Assembly: GCA_023052935.1 (NCBI GenBank)
Contig: CM041295.1
Coordinates: forward strand, 23,067,806 to 23,131,805
From: Piezodorus guildinii
Taxonomy: Eukaryota; Arthropoda; Insecta; Hemiptera; Pentatomidae
Direction of reading: 5' to 3'
DNA length: 64,000 nucleotides
Shown: in pieces, positions 9,318 to 19,560 of the stretch
How positions within the stretch are numbered: the first letter of the stretch is position 1
Layout of the letters: each line of letters opens with the position of its first letter
Made by a program: the position numbers and the translations under genes
Notes under the pieces: generated by a model
Told to the model about the DNA's origin: nothing
Databases searched by the model: none
What the model saw: the letters and a program-made list of their open reading frames with translations, nothing else

Positions 9318-10020
9318 ATACAACTAAATACAAGTATGCTAATAAAAACCGGTATAGAAATAGGACTCGAATTAAATACCAATAAGACGAAATATATGAT
9401 TAGTTGCAGAAACGGTGGCGATCTTGGTGATATTGATATATCAGAGCATACTTTTGAACACATAGAGAAATTCAAGTATTTAGGTTCAATGATAACAAGA
9501 AAAAATGAAATCCAGGAAGAAATAAAGTCCCGGTTAAAGGTGGGAAATGCGTGTTATTATTCAGTTGCTAGGTTACTTAGTTTGCGGCTTATATCTAAAA
9601 ACTTAAAGGTTAGAATTTATAAAACTATTATTCTTCCAACGGTTCTTTACGGATGTGAAACGTGGCCGCTTACTTTGAAGGATGAACAAAGGCTTAAGGT
9701 TTTCGAAAATAAGGTAATGCGTAAAATATTTGGTCCGAAGAGAGATGAGGCCACTGGGGAGTTTAGAAGGTTGCACTACGCAGAATTGCGGAACCTGTAT
9801 CCTGTGAATATAATTGAGTTGATAGCATTGCGGAGACTCAAATGGGCGAGTAAAGTTGTTGGGCTCGATGAGGAGCGGATTCCGAGAAAGTTGGTATTTG
9901 TTGATCCGACTGGTAGACGTCCGAAAGGTAGGATGGGAGGATTGCGTTAAGGCTGACCTCAGGGGCTTTGGTGGTATCGGCATCGAACCTTCGGGTTCGG
10001 TAAGCCTATTATTATTATTA
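9318..10020 (+). pseudogene. 5'-truncated LINE reverse transcriptase C-terminus (RTE-like subfamily 2)
   Basis: From 9318 the frame reads LNTSMLIKTG, then LELNTNKTKYMI, FKYLGSMITRKNE, TVLYGCETWPL and GRRPKGR. These are the thumb and C-terminal region of an endonuclease/reverse-transcriptase polyprotein. The frame breaks near 9930-9950, where the partner copy continues into RRWEDCVNKADL. The 3' end is a (ATT)n tract near 10005-10020, typical of simple-repeat LINE tails. A second copy of the same subfamily is at 15497-16345 on the minus strand. All catalytic motifs are upstream of the truncation and missing. Confidence 0.8.
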
Positions 10021-10055
10021 TATGTATATATAATATAAATATAAATAAATAAATA

Positions 10056-10063
<8 letters not shown>

Positions 10064-10100
<37 letters not shown>
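10064..10100. repeat. (AT)n microsatellite
   Basis: Uninterrupted TA dinucleotide run of about 36 bp, preceded by an oligo-A stretch. Confidence 0.95.
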
Positions 10101-10107
<7 letters not shown>

Positions 10108-10261
10108 TCACGATGTATTTATGATTCTATATAAAATAAAATATAAATGAGAATTATTGCTACTAGTAAGTTTTAAAGAAATAAAAATAAACCAATGAAA
10201 ATAAACGTAACTAATACTTCTGTAGGCAAAAATAATAATTTTACAATCTTAATGAGACTTA

Positions 10262-10652
10262 AATTGAGACGTTGATTTCCAAAAGGTACTAAATGACATT
10301 TTTTACGAAATTGATTTTTTTACATATTTGTATTCTCATCATTTAGTTTAATCTAAATATTCTATTTGATGTTATCTAATGAACTCTCAAGTCCTTAAAA
10401 AACGCGATTTAGAAATGCGGTCATTTTCTAAAAGTACTAATTACGCATTTATTTTTGTTCCAAATCATTCTAAAAAAACTCATTTCATACCTTTAATATG
10501 ATGTTATTATTATAGTAAAAAAATAATTCTAAATTTTAATGCAAAAAGACCCAAATTAGATAGTTTAATAATATAGTAATGAGAGATTTTCGCGCTTCCT
10601 GTAAAATTTCGTAGAGTGGATATAGTACCTTTTGGAAATCAACGTCTCAATT
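10262..10652 (+). mobile_element. 391-bp MITE-like member of the AATTGAGACG TIR family
   Basis: The perfect terminal inverted repeat AATTGAGACGTTGATTTCC lies at both ends (10262 and, inverted, 10652). It has the same subterminal CCAAAAGGTACTA and GGATATAGTACCTTTTGG motifs as the larger copies. There is no coding capacity. This is the smallest and cleanest copy and best defines the ends. Confidence 0.85.
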
Positions 10653-10779
10653 GGTATCTCAGCTAAAAGCATCTAAGTCGGTAGGCTTACTAACTATTAT
10701 TGCCGGGCAACCGTCTGTATTTTCCGACACCTGACTTTACCTCCACTCAACCAGAGGTACTTTATGTTGGTCGTTACTT

Positions 10780-11030
10780 TTTTCTGCCAGGCTAACAATT
10801 AAAGGGGTCGGTTGGCGGGAGTCATTGCTTCGCGCACATAAACCCGCCGCGAGTCATTATTTCCCCAGGTGTCGGTCGGGTTGAGGAATCTCTTTTTACC
10901 TCCTCAGCCGCAGCAACTCGTCCCTCATCCTCTGACGAAGGAATCACAATAATATGTCCCTGAGTTGCCACCTGTTCGGCCCCAGCGGCCCAGGTCTGCC
11001 AATATACCTTATCCATTTAGATTTGGTTGC
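10780..11030 (-). other. GC-rich coding-like patch of unknown origin
   Basis: A clear rise in GC content against the AT-rich background. The minus-strand frame from 11016 to 10822 reads MDKVYWQTWAAGAEQV, then IIVIPSSEDEGRVAAAEEV and SSTRPTPGEI before a stop. I do not recognise it. Composition suggests the 5' part of a retrotransposon or another once-coding insertion rather than host intergenic DNA. Confidence 0.3.
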
Positions 11031-11280
11031 AGCGAAATTTTCTAAAAGTTCTCGAAATCCCTTTTCCATTATTTATTTTAAGTTTAATGAACTATCTTTG
11101 GGCCCTACTAGAAAAGATAATCAGGATATACGATCTTCAAATTGAAAACGATCTCGAGCAACAATAAGTGCTTGAGTGGGACATTATTTCTCAAAAAACA
11201 ATTAATTAATTATTTATAACAATATCTCATAGCCAAAAAGGTATATTTATGCAATAAGATTTATTAACTGGATGTTTATA

Positions 11281-13878
11281 TAGCATTTCCAAGTCAATTG
11301 TAACCTTTTCCAAGTCAAATGTAACCTTTTTCAAGTCAAATGTAACCCTTTCCATTTCAAATGTAACCCTTTCCAAGTCAAATGTAACCATTTCCATTTC
11401 AAATGTCACCTTTTCCATTTCAAATGTTACCTTTTCCAAGTCAAATGTCACCTTTTTCTTCACATCTAGCCTTAAATATTCCGTTTTATTTATTGAAAAA
11501 AAATTAGTTTAATTAAAATTATGACTTTTTTAATAATTTTGGCATATCATATCACTGTTTTTTCTTTTGTTTTTTAAATATTTGATATCAAGTACTGTTT
11601 TTTACGAACTAATATTTTTAAAAATATTTAGTTTTAAAATAGTTGTTGATTTTGAATTTTTAGAGGGGAGGGATAGTTTTTGGGAATAATCAATGTGTTT
11701 TCGGGTATTATAATTTCGTTTTTCGAGATGTATTTTTTATCGCTCGCGTGCATATTAACTCGCATTTACTTTTATTGTTTTTTATTGATATAGGGATTAA
11801 TTAATGTGTTTTCGTGTACTATAATTACGTTTTTCGAGCTGTATTTTTTATCACTCATGGGTATTTCAACTCGCATTTACTTTTTATGTTTTTTATTGAT
11901 ATAGGGATGAATTATTGTGCATTCGGGTGGTTATGGTTACGTTTTTTGAGCTCTATCTTTTATCGCTCTAAGTATTTCAACTTGCATTTACTGTAAAAAA
12001 AAATGTTTATATATAGGTATTAATTAATGTGCTTTCGGGTGGTTATGATTACGTTTTTTTGAGCTCTATCTTTTATCGCTCATGCGTATTTCAACTCGCA
12101 TTCACATTTAATGTGTTTTATTGATATATAGGTTATTAATTGTCTTTGCGGGTCTTGTAATTACGTTTTTTGAGCTGTATTTATTGCCGCTTGTTCGCAT
12201 TTCAACCTGCATTTACTTCTAATCTTTTTATTGTTATAGGGATCTATACTTGTGTTTTTGGATGGTTATGAAAAAACTTTTTTTGGACTGCTTATTCTAT
12301 AGCGCGCGCGCGTTTCAACTTAGTGCTAATATCATTTTATATTTTGATAGAGTGGTCTTTCTTTGTTTTTGTTTTAGGGGATTCTGATTACGTGCTTTGA
12401 ACATTATTCTTTTATGCGCTTGGGAGTTTCTACATACCGTAGATATTATGTTATAATTTGAAGTAAAAATTATTTGTTGTGTTTTTGCACGTTCTGATTA
12501 CTTTTTTAACTGGATGTTACATCGCGATTGCGCATTGTTCTAGATCACTTTTTATTTAAGTTAAAATGTGCACTAGCTATAAAAAAATGTCATTAACTCT
12601 ATTAGTATTCCCCAAAACACTATAAACGATCCCTCTATTAAATATTTATGAAATTGGAACAGTAACTTAAAATGAGTAAAAGAGATAACAAATAAGGTTC
12701 AAATAATGTTATAAGAACACCCGAAAATAGAATAAATGATTCCTCAATTAAATTATCAAATAATTGTAAGAACAAGTGAAGAAGTGAGTCCATTATGAAA
12801 TATTTAGTTGAAAAAACTTACTCAGGACGCTAAAAAAGGAACTATAACTAATCCTTTTATAAAAAAAATAATAATAAAAATACTAAATAAAAAAAATAAA
12901 AAAGCTAAATGATGTATATTCCAGCAACGTTATAATGAGAACTAAAAACAAAATAAACAATCCCAATATCAATCAAAAACTTAATCATAACCACCCGAAA
13001 GCACAATAATTAATCCCTATATCAATAAAAAACATCAACAGTTAATGCAAGTTGAAATACGCATGAGCGATAAAAGATAGAGCTCAAAAAACGTAATCAT
13101 AACCACCCGAATGCACGATAATTCATCCCTATATCAATAAAAAACATAAAAAGTAAATGCGAGTTGAAATACCCATGAGCTATAAAAGATAGAGTCAAAA
13201 AACGTATTCATAACCACCCGAAAGCACATTAATTAATCCCTATATCAATAAAAAACATAAAAAGTAAATGCGAGTTGAAATACCCATGAGCGATAAAAAA
13301 TACAGCTCGAAAAACGTAATTATAATACACGAAAACACATTAATTAATCCCTATATCAATGAAAAACATAAAAAGTAAATGTGAGTTGAAATACCCATGA
13401 GCGATAAAAAATACAGTTCGAAAAACGTAAACATAACCACCCGAAAGCACATTAATTATTCCCAAAAACCATCCCTCCCCTCTAAAAATTCAAAATCAAC
13501 AACTATTTTAAAACTAAATATTTTTAAAAATATTAGTTCGTAAAAAAACAGTACTTGATATCAAATATTTAAAAAACAAAACAAAAAACAGTGATATGAT
13601 ATGCCAAAATTATTAAAAAAGTCATAATTTTAATTAAACTAATTTTTTTCAATAAATAAAACGGAATATTTAAGGCTAGATGTGAAGAAAAAGGTGACAT
13701 TTGACTTGGCAAAGGTAACATTTGAAATGGAAAAGGTGACATTTGAAATGGAAATGGTTACATTTGAATGGAAAGGGTTACATTTGAAATGGAAAGGGTT
13801 ACATTTGACTTGGAAAAGGTAACATTTGACTTGAAAAAAGTTAACTTGGAAAAGGTTACAATTGACTTGGAAATGCTA
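11281..13878. mobile_element. Foldback-type element with tandem-repeat arms
   Basis: About 2.6 kb. The outer arms are arrays of a 21-bp unit (TCCAAGTCAAATGTAACCTT plus T): eight units at 11285-11457 and, inverted, nine units at about 13693-13870. Next inside is a unique segment that is nearly identical and inverted (about 11460-11690 and 13450-13690). Inside that, units of about 105-110 bp repeat in tandem in both arms (about 11690-12250 and 12960-13440), each with TTTTTATTGATATAGGG and a TTTTTCGAGCTGTATTTTTT-like block. The centre is about 12400-12930. Long inverted repeats made of short tandem repeats are the hallmark of foldback elements such as Drosophila FB. No transposase is present. 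The 21-bp period makes a spurious heptad open frame on the minus strand (11227-11463). Confidence 0.8.
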
Positions 13879-14189
13879 TAAATGATTAATGCATTAATAT
13901 AAATTGGAAACCACGTAATTCCGAATACTTTTGACACTTATTTTCTTAACTTTTTCGTAAATGAATTTTCAAACCGTTAAAAAAATTTTACACCTTCCAT
14001 CTAACATTATATAGAATATAATAGAATAGAAAATATTTTTTATTACGGGATTGGGTTCTTTAAGAACAACATGTTGGTACAGTTGAAATCTACATGTCTG
14101 AACAACAGACGGAAGTAATATAATTAATTACTATTTACAATTATAGGTAAGTATATGTGTACACATCAATATGTGTATAGTATATATGT

Positions 14190-14770
14190 ATAGTCAGAAA
14201 TCTGGGAGTAACTTTCGACCAAACTCTGTCCTTTAAAAATCATACTTCCGAAATCTCTCGTCGCACCTTTTCAACCTTGAAGCGAATGTATTCCCTCCGT
14301 CACCTATTCCCGCATAAAACCCGAAAACTCCTCGTTACCTCTCTAATGTTTCTCCACTTCGACTATTGCTGTACGTTATACGACGGTGTTTTCGGGGATC
14401 TCGAGGTAAAAATAAAACGCATTATCTCATGTATCTCATTTTTATGGCGAGTTAAAGAGGCTTCACCCTTCCGTATTTCTTCGCATCATTCCTTTACCAA
14501 GTTATCCAATCCTGCCGCCCATCATACATTTTGACCTCCTACAATTCAAGTCCTCTGTCCATCCTCGTACACACTCCTGGCCTTCAGACTCTACAACACT
14601 ACAGCCCACCGAACTGCACATTTCGACAGATGTTTTCTCATTCGATCCTCAATCCTATGGAATTCTATCCCTCCTTCCATCCGTCACTCCAACTCTCTTG
14701 CTAACTTCAAATCCCGCATATTTAATCACTTAATGAATATCCAGGCTCAACAGGATTGTAAATAAACTTT
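14190..14770 (+). pseudogene. LINE reverse transcriptase C-terminal fragment (CR1/jockey-like)
   Basis: The frame reads NLGVTFDQTLSFKNHTSEIS, then HKTRKLLVTSLMFLHFDYCC, and after frame breaks a region resembling FKSRIFKHL. This is the region downstream of the polymerase active site in CR1/jockey-group LINEs (LGV.-D..L.F..H; HFDYC). Several frameshifts and stops are present. No polymerase motif survives. Confidence 0.7.
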
Positions 14771-14784
14771 TCGACGGTAGGAAG

Positions 14785-14990
14785 GATAGAGCCACTTTAA
14801 CTCTTCGTAGAATCGAGTGACAGAGGTGTCCCTGGAGATCCCAAAGATGAATCGAATGAAGCAATTAAATAACCGTTTGAGTTTTTCTTCAAGATCTCCA
14901 GAGACACCCCCATACACCGCACAGAAATAGTCAAAGTGGGGAAATATCAGGAAGGAGATCAGAAGCTTACGGGTAATAAATATTTAAAGA
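14785..14990 (-). pseudogene. CR1/jockey-like LINE fragment, second subfamily
   Basis: On the minus strand the translation gives ITRKLLISFLIFPHFDYFCA and then KLKRLFNCFIRFIFGISRDT. It is homologous to 14190-14770 but diverged and in opposite orientation, and shares NCFIRF with the fragment at 20440-20870. Truncated on both sides. Confidence 0.65.
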
Positions 14991-15164
14991 ACAGAAAAAG
15001 TAAGTCACAAAAAAAGTAAATTACAGAATAATAGTTAATTCCGAATACTTTTGACACTCACTGTGATTGATTAACAATATTTACAAGAATTTGAAGTTTT
15101 TATTGAAATCAAAGTAAAAAACGTTACGAACTTATTTTAACAACCCAATATATTTTGCTGTTAA

Positions 15165-15285
15165 AAGGAGGGGGGACGAGTGAATGGAGGGGGGGACGAT
15201 TGAATGGAGGGGAGGGGGCGAGTGAATGGAGGGGGGGCCGAGTGAATGGAGGGGGGACGAGTGAATGGAGGGGGGGGGACGAGTG
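15165..15285 (+). repeat. G-rich minisatellite
   Basis: Five to six imperfect units of about 21-25 bp with the core GGGGGGACGAGTGAATGGAG, containing G-runs of six to nine. The G-runs give strong quadruplex potential on the plus strand. It stands alone in AT-rich sequence and is followed by a short GC-rich stretch to about 15330. Confidence 0.9.
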
Positions 15286-15496
15286 AGATTGCTCCCGGCT
15301 CCAGCAGCGGCTATAATAGTCCAGGGAGGATTAAACTGAAATATTGAAAAGCGCTATAAACTTATTTTACAACCCAATACGACTAATTAAAGTACAATAA
15401 TTAAATAAAGGAAATTTAGTCAAAGATAATAACGAAATATAGTAATTATATAATTGATTACAATTTGCTTTTCTATATAAATTCATTTATTATTAT

Positions 15497-16345
15497 TAAC
15501 AATAATGATAATAATAGGCTTACCGAACCCGAAGGCTCGATGCCGATACCACCAAGTTCTGTCTACACAGACTCGTCCAATGTTCACCGTTCAAGCCCAA
15601 GCCTCCGAGATCAGCCTTATTAACGCAATCCTCCCATCGACGCTTCGGCCTACCTTTCGGACGTCTACCAGACGGATCAGCGAATACCAACTTTCTCGGA
15701 ATCCGCACCTCATCGAGTCCAACAACTTTACTCGCCCATTTGAGTCTCCGCGATGCTATAAACTCAATTATATTCACAGGATACAAGTTCCACAATTCCG
15801 CGTTGTGCAACCTTCTAAACTCCCCAGTGGTCTCATCTCTCTTCGTACCAAATATTTTACGCAGTACCTTATTTTCGAAAACCTTAAGCCGTTGTTCATC
15901 CTTCAAACGGCCACGTTTCACATCCGTAACGAACCGTCGGAAGAATAATAGTTTTATAAATTCTAACATTTAAGTTTTTAGATAGAAGCCGCGAACTAAG
16001 TAACTTAGTAACTGAATAATAACACGCATTTCCTACCTTTAATCGGGACTTCATTTCTTCCTGGATTTCATTTTTTCTGGTTATCATTGAACCTAAATAC
16101 TTGAATTTCTCGTGTTCAAAAGTATGCCCTGGTATATCAATATCACCAAGATCGCCACCGTTTCTGCTACTAATCATATATTTCGTCTTATCGGTATTTA
16201 ATTCGAGTCCTATTTCTTTACCGGTTTTTATTAACACACTTGTATTTAGTTGTATGGTTTCCGTGTCTTCACCATTTATTATTACATAAAGAAATCAATT
16301 CATATCTCTAAATGTTTCGAGGTCAATGACTGCCTCATGTTCAGA
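15497..16345 (-). pseudogene. 5'-truncated LINE reverse transcriptase C-terminus (RTE-like subfamily 2), minus copy
   Basis: Same subfamily as 9318-10020. Reading on the minus strand from about 16345: a fragment resembling EAVIDLETFRDMN, a stop, then IKTGKEIGLELNTDKTKYMI, FKYLGSMITRKNEIQEE, and the C-terminal GRRPKGRPKRRWEDCVNKAD followed by LGGLGLNGEHWTSL. The frame is broken near 15900 and at several other places. The 3' end on the minus strand is a (TAT)n-type tail near 15497-15515. It extends slightly further 5' than the other copy. Confidence 0.8.
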
Positions 16346-16350
16346 AACAT

Positions 16351-16970
16351 TAATTTTTTTTTTAGTATTTATTATTCATTTATTTACAACTGAATTAATT
16401 AATACATCTAGTAAATTAGCTGTTAGATAAAACACATGAAAAAGACATGAAGAGAAACTGCCCATCGGCAGCACTCCAATAGGTAATCTAAACTAGAAGG
16501 TCTCAAGGCCATCTTCTTTTCAGACGACTCGTAGGATTGTCAGGAATGGAAGAGGAAACTAGAATTGAAACCAGTAGGTTAGAGTGGGAGTGGAGTTTGT
16601 CATGGAAGGATTGATACCTAGTTCGGGCCAAATCAGCTACATAGGGATTATTTAGGTCTTTATGGATGAGCTTAACGAAGTAAGGAGCGTTGAGGATTTT
16701 CGAAGGATTTTGGATTGTAAGGATTGAAGACGGGAAGAATTTGATGGTTTAGCGGAGCCCCAAAGCTCAACCCCGTAAGTCCAGATAGGTCTTATAATGG
16801 TCATGTAAATGATTATTTTGTAGTCAAGTGGGAGACGCTCTGTCTTGTAAGTGTTGAAGTAACCGAAAGCGGCGAGCAGTTTCTTGTCGTTTCAGTCTAG
16901 TGCGGGGATTCCATGTTAGACGTTTGTCAAGTAGAAGCCCTAGGTAGCGGATCTGTTCAACTGGAAGAAA
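16351..16970 (-). pseudogene. jockey-like LINE, 3' fragment
   Basis: The minus-strand translation contains EQIRYLGLLLDKRLTWNP, RLKRQETARRFRLLQHLL, LNAPYFV and SIPDNP..RLKRRWP, all characteristic of the jockey-like polyprotein after the YADD motif. Several stops and frameshifts. The 3' end is an oligo-A tract (poly-T on the plus strand near 16351-16360). It is the same family as the copies at 56.2, 56.9, 61.0, 62.6 and 63.7 kb. Confidence 0.8.
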
Positions 16971-17470
16971 TATTAATTAAAAACTAAAAACATCAATTTA
17001 ATATCAGTCTTAAAATTTCAGCATAATATCAACATTTAAAAAATAAAATCTTCTAAATAATTTTCTTTATCTTAAATTGTTTTTAAATCATTTGTATTTT
17101 TATTATACTTACGATTTTCCATATTAAAATAATTCAGGTCTTTTTCATTAAAATTTATATTTATTTTCACGATCGTTATATATAATAAACATTGTGACTA
17201 TGTGGTAATATTCACTCCATTGTCAGATACTTGGACCCATTAAAATATATGTAGATACTTGGACTGACAAGTAATGAAGTGGACTAAAATTGAGCTTTGA
17301 CCCTACTCCTCACCTGTACTTGCTGATGTTTTTATATCATAATAAGTATTATCCAGGGTAAAATTGATAATATGTATATTTTTTATATCTAAATAAAAAA
17401 TTCAATTTATTTATTATATCTGCATAAATATTACTTTTTTTTTTAATTTTCAATATTTCTTTGATTTTTC
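16971..17470. other. AT-rich spacer, nothing recognised
   Basis: Very AT-rich, with no coding or repeat match that I can support. Confidence 0.35.
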
Positions 17471-17507
17471 GTTATACAAATTGATTATAAAATTTATCTA
17501 TTTTACA

Positions 17508-17575
17508 TTCACTTACCTATATATGAAATATATAATAAGGGAAAGTATTGGGATCGTGAAAATTTTCGAAAAAAT
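17508..17575 (-). repeat. Family A terminal fragment
   Basis: CACTTACCTATATATGAAAT followed by GGGAAAGTATTGGGATCGTG matches one end of family A in the orientation of 54823-55716. It passes directly into the unrelated Penelope-like remnant. Confidence 0.6.
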
Positions 17576-18483
17576 TGGAAATGATAATGAAAATAGAAAT
17601 AGATTGATAGTTGATAATGTAAATAATAAAATAAATGATACTCAAAATAAAATAAAAATAAGTAATAGTCAATGTACAATTAATGATTTCCATGGATAGA
17701 CATAGAATAGACAAAATAGATAAAGATAAAAGTAATGAAAATAATCAAATATTTATTATTAAAAAAAAAAAAAAAAAAAAAAAAACCTGTACCACTACAA
17801 CCCATGAAGGGTCTTGGGCTCAGTACATATAGAGATTCGTACTGTTTCTAGGCCAACGGCAGTGCAATGAGGTGATTAGGTCTTAATCACGCTCAGCCGC
17901 CAGGTTTTTCCCCAATTAATTTGGGTACCCACTTTATAGAGGCTGGGTCTGCCCCAGGAGGGTCTTCATACCCTAGGGTCGCCCCCCGATTGAATTAACA
18001 GAATAAATAATATTTCTGTCACAGCCGGGATTCGAACTCAGGACCCAGAGCACAGCAGACTAGTGCTCTATCCACTAGACCACGCCGCTCCCTACCAATA
18101 TTTATTATAGATGAAATGAATAAAAAACAGTTCAATTTTTTCATGCAAATGCAAAACTGCAAACTAGGCCTTACTGAAAAATAAAAAAGTTATTTAAACA
18201 ATATGAACACAATAACATTGAATTCGGACAATACATTAACAATAAATTAAATACATATATTACTAATATGAAGGACAGAATAGAAAAAGAAAACAAACTA
18301 AATGTCATTTATAAAATAGATTTTAAAAATAGCTAAACATGTTATATTGGTAAAACAATCAAAAATGCTAAAAAAAGAATAAAGCAACATATTTCCAATT
18401 ATAAAAGTATTAAAAATATAAGTAATACAGCGCTTTATAATCAGAGTATTGTAAATATGCATGATTTTAATTTTTTAAAAAAT
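17576..18483 (+). pseudogene. Penelope-like element remnant with GIY-YIG endonuclease, interrupted by a SINE
   Basis: The frame at about 18230-18470 reads INNKLNTYITNMKDR, then NVIYKIDFKNS, a stop, and TCYIGKTIKNAKKRIKQHIS followed by TALYNQSI. The pattern VIY-x-I...CYIGKT...R-x-x-x-H is the GIY-YIG endonuclease that follows the reverse transcriptase in Penelope-like elements. The upstream frame 17576-17696 may belong to the same element. An in-frame stop and the AT bias show that it is dead. A SINE with a 12-bp duplication splits it at 17760-18096. Confidence 0.65.
17760..18096 (-). mobile_element. tRNA-derived SINE (family 2), complete with 12-bp target duplication
   Basis: The minus strand begins GGGAGCGGCGTGGTCTAGTG with an A-box-like region and the B-box GAGTTCGAATCCCGG. 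The body contains TGGGTACCCAAATTAA and the element ends ...CTTCATGGGTTGTAG before an oligo-A tail (17760-17785 on the plus strand as poly-A). Direct repeats AATATTTATTAT flank it (17748-17759 and 18097-18108). Other members are at 35771-36030, 46621-46925, 54528-54752 and 57870-58075. The tRNA-like head should not be annotated as a tRNA gene. Confidence 0.9.
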
Positions 18484-19140
18484 CTGGTGCGGGCAACACA
18501 CGACTTTCACTTACCTCGATTTTTAAAATCAATGAAAGAATTTTCAAATACAGTTAGAGATAAAAATACGTGAAACTATTAAGGAATTAATCAAATTGAA
18601 TTTCTATAGAAACGTGTTTTATTAAAAAATCTATTATATTATTATCTAAAATAATCAGTTAGTTTTATCTTCTTCTCATCACTCTCTATTAACTTCTTGT
18701 TTAAAAGGTTGTGTATGAGATGATATTTTTTCTAAAATCTTTAGCTTTCCAACGGTATATCATACATGTATATTACTGCTCTTATGTTCAAAAACGAAAA
18801 ATTGCATTAAAAAAATATTTTTTCTGTTTTCTCCTTTAGTTGGGTATCGAATTTATTCAATTTATATATTTCGGCATTCAAGCCCTGTCAGACCATTTTT
18901 ATCCAAATAAAACCTACATGATATTAAAGCCCATTAAATTTTACATCGATATAGCGAGTTTAATCAAAATCGTCGGAACCGTTTTCGAGAAAATCGAAAA
19001 AAGGTGCAAAATGCATGGTATAAAGGGCCTCTTCTGGTAAGCTCTTTTGATGAAAAAAGTTTTGTCACGTCTCGGGCGTATAGTTGTCTTAAATATGAAA
19101 TTTCAGTTTCATAGGATTTACCGTTTCCGCCCGGGAGTTA

Positions 19141-19216
<76 letters not shown>

Positions 19217-19342
19217 TTTTGCGGGACTTGGTTATTTGGACTCAGGGGACCCTAAAACGTGTATTTCCGTTGAAAACTGGAATTCGAAAATTTTCATGAT
19301 CGCAATACTTCCCCTTACTATATATAGTAAGTGAAAGTAAAA
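18484..19342 (+). repeat. Family A, most complete copy, with expanded (AC)n
   Basis: Begins CTGGTGCGGGCAACACACGA and CTTTCACTTACCTCG, ends ATATATAGTAAGTGAAAGT before an oligo-A run. The dinucleotide tract at 19142-19213 sits at the same internal position as short (GT)n/(AC)n tracts in the copies at 54948-54966 and 59545-59575, so the repeat carries a built-in proto-microsatellite. Frames across it (18840-19040, 19047-19334) are chance. Confidence 0.75.
19142..19213 (+). repeat. (AC)n microsatellite, about 36 repeats
   Basis: Uninterrupted CA dinucleotide run inside family A. Confidence 0.97.
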
Positions 19343-19365
19343 AAAAAAAAAAAAAAGAATATAAA

Positions 19366-19560
19366 ATACAGAACAAACAGCTAAAACTAGAACAATTTTA
19401 TTATCAATTTATATTTGCCTATTATTGTTATTTTCTGTATTTTGACTATTATTGTTATTTTCTGTATATATTGTATGAATGTGGTCTCATATCAGTATTA
19501 CTATTGTTCATTCTGTAACAGATTGTAATAATTCTCAATAAAAAATAAATTTATAAATCG
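19366..19560 (+). mobile_element. LINE 3' end fragment (untranslated region)
   Basis: Contains TGAATGTGGTCTCATATCAG and ends CTCAATAAAAAATAAATTTA, with a polyadenylation-like AATAAA. The same segment occurs inverted at 50680-50920 and at 53225-53400, where it lies 3' to jockey-like coding sequence. It is therefore read as a severely 5'-truncated LINE copy. Confidence 0.55.

Noticed and set aside
11227..11463. 78-codon heptad protein (VTFDLEK repeats), possible coiled coil
   Set aside because: It results from the 21-bp tandem array in the foldback arm; the mirrored array in the other arm has indels that destroy the frame.
18010..18096. Possible tRNA gene (B-box GAGTTCGAATCCC)
   Set aside because: The tRNA-like part is the head of a SINE with a long body, poly-A and target duplication. 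The heads at 45955, 46621, 48590, 36030 and 652 were rejected as tRNA genes for the same reason.
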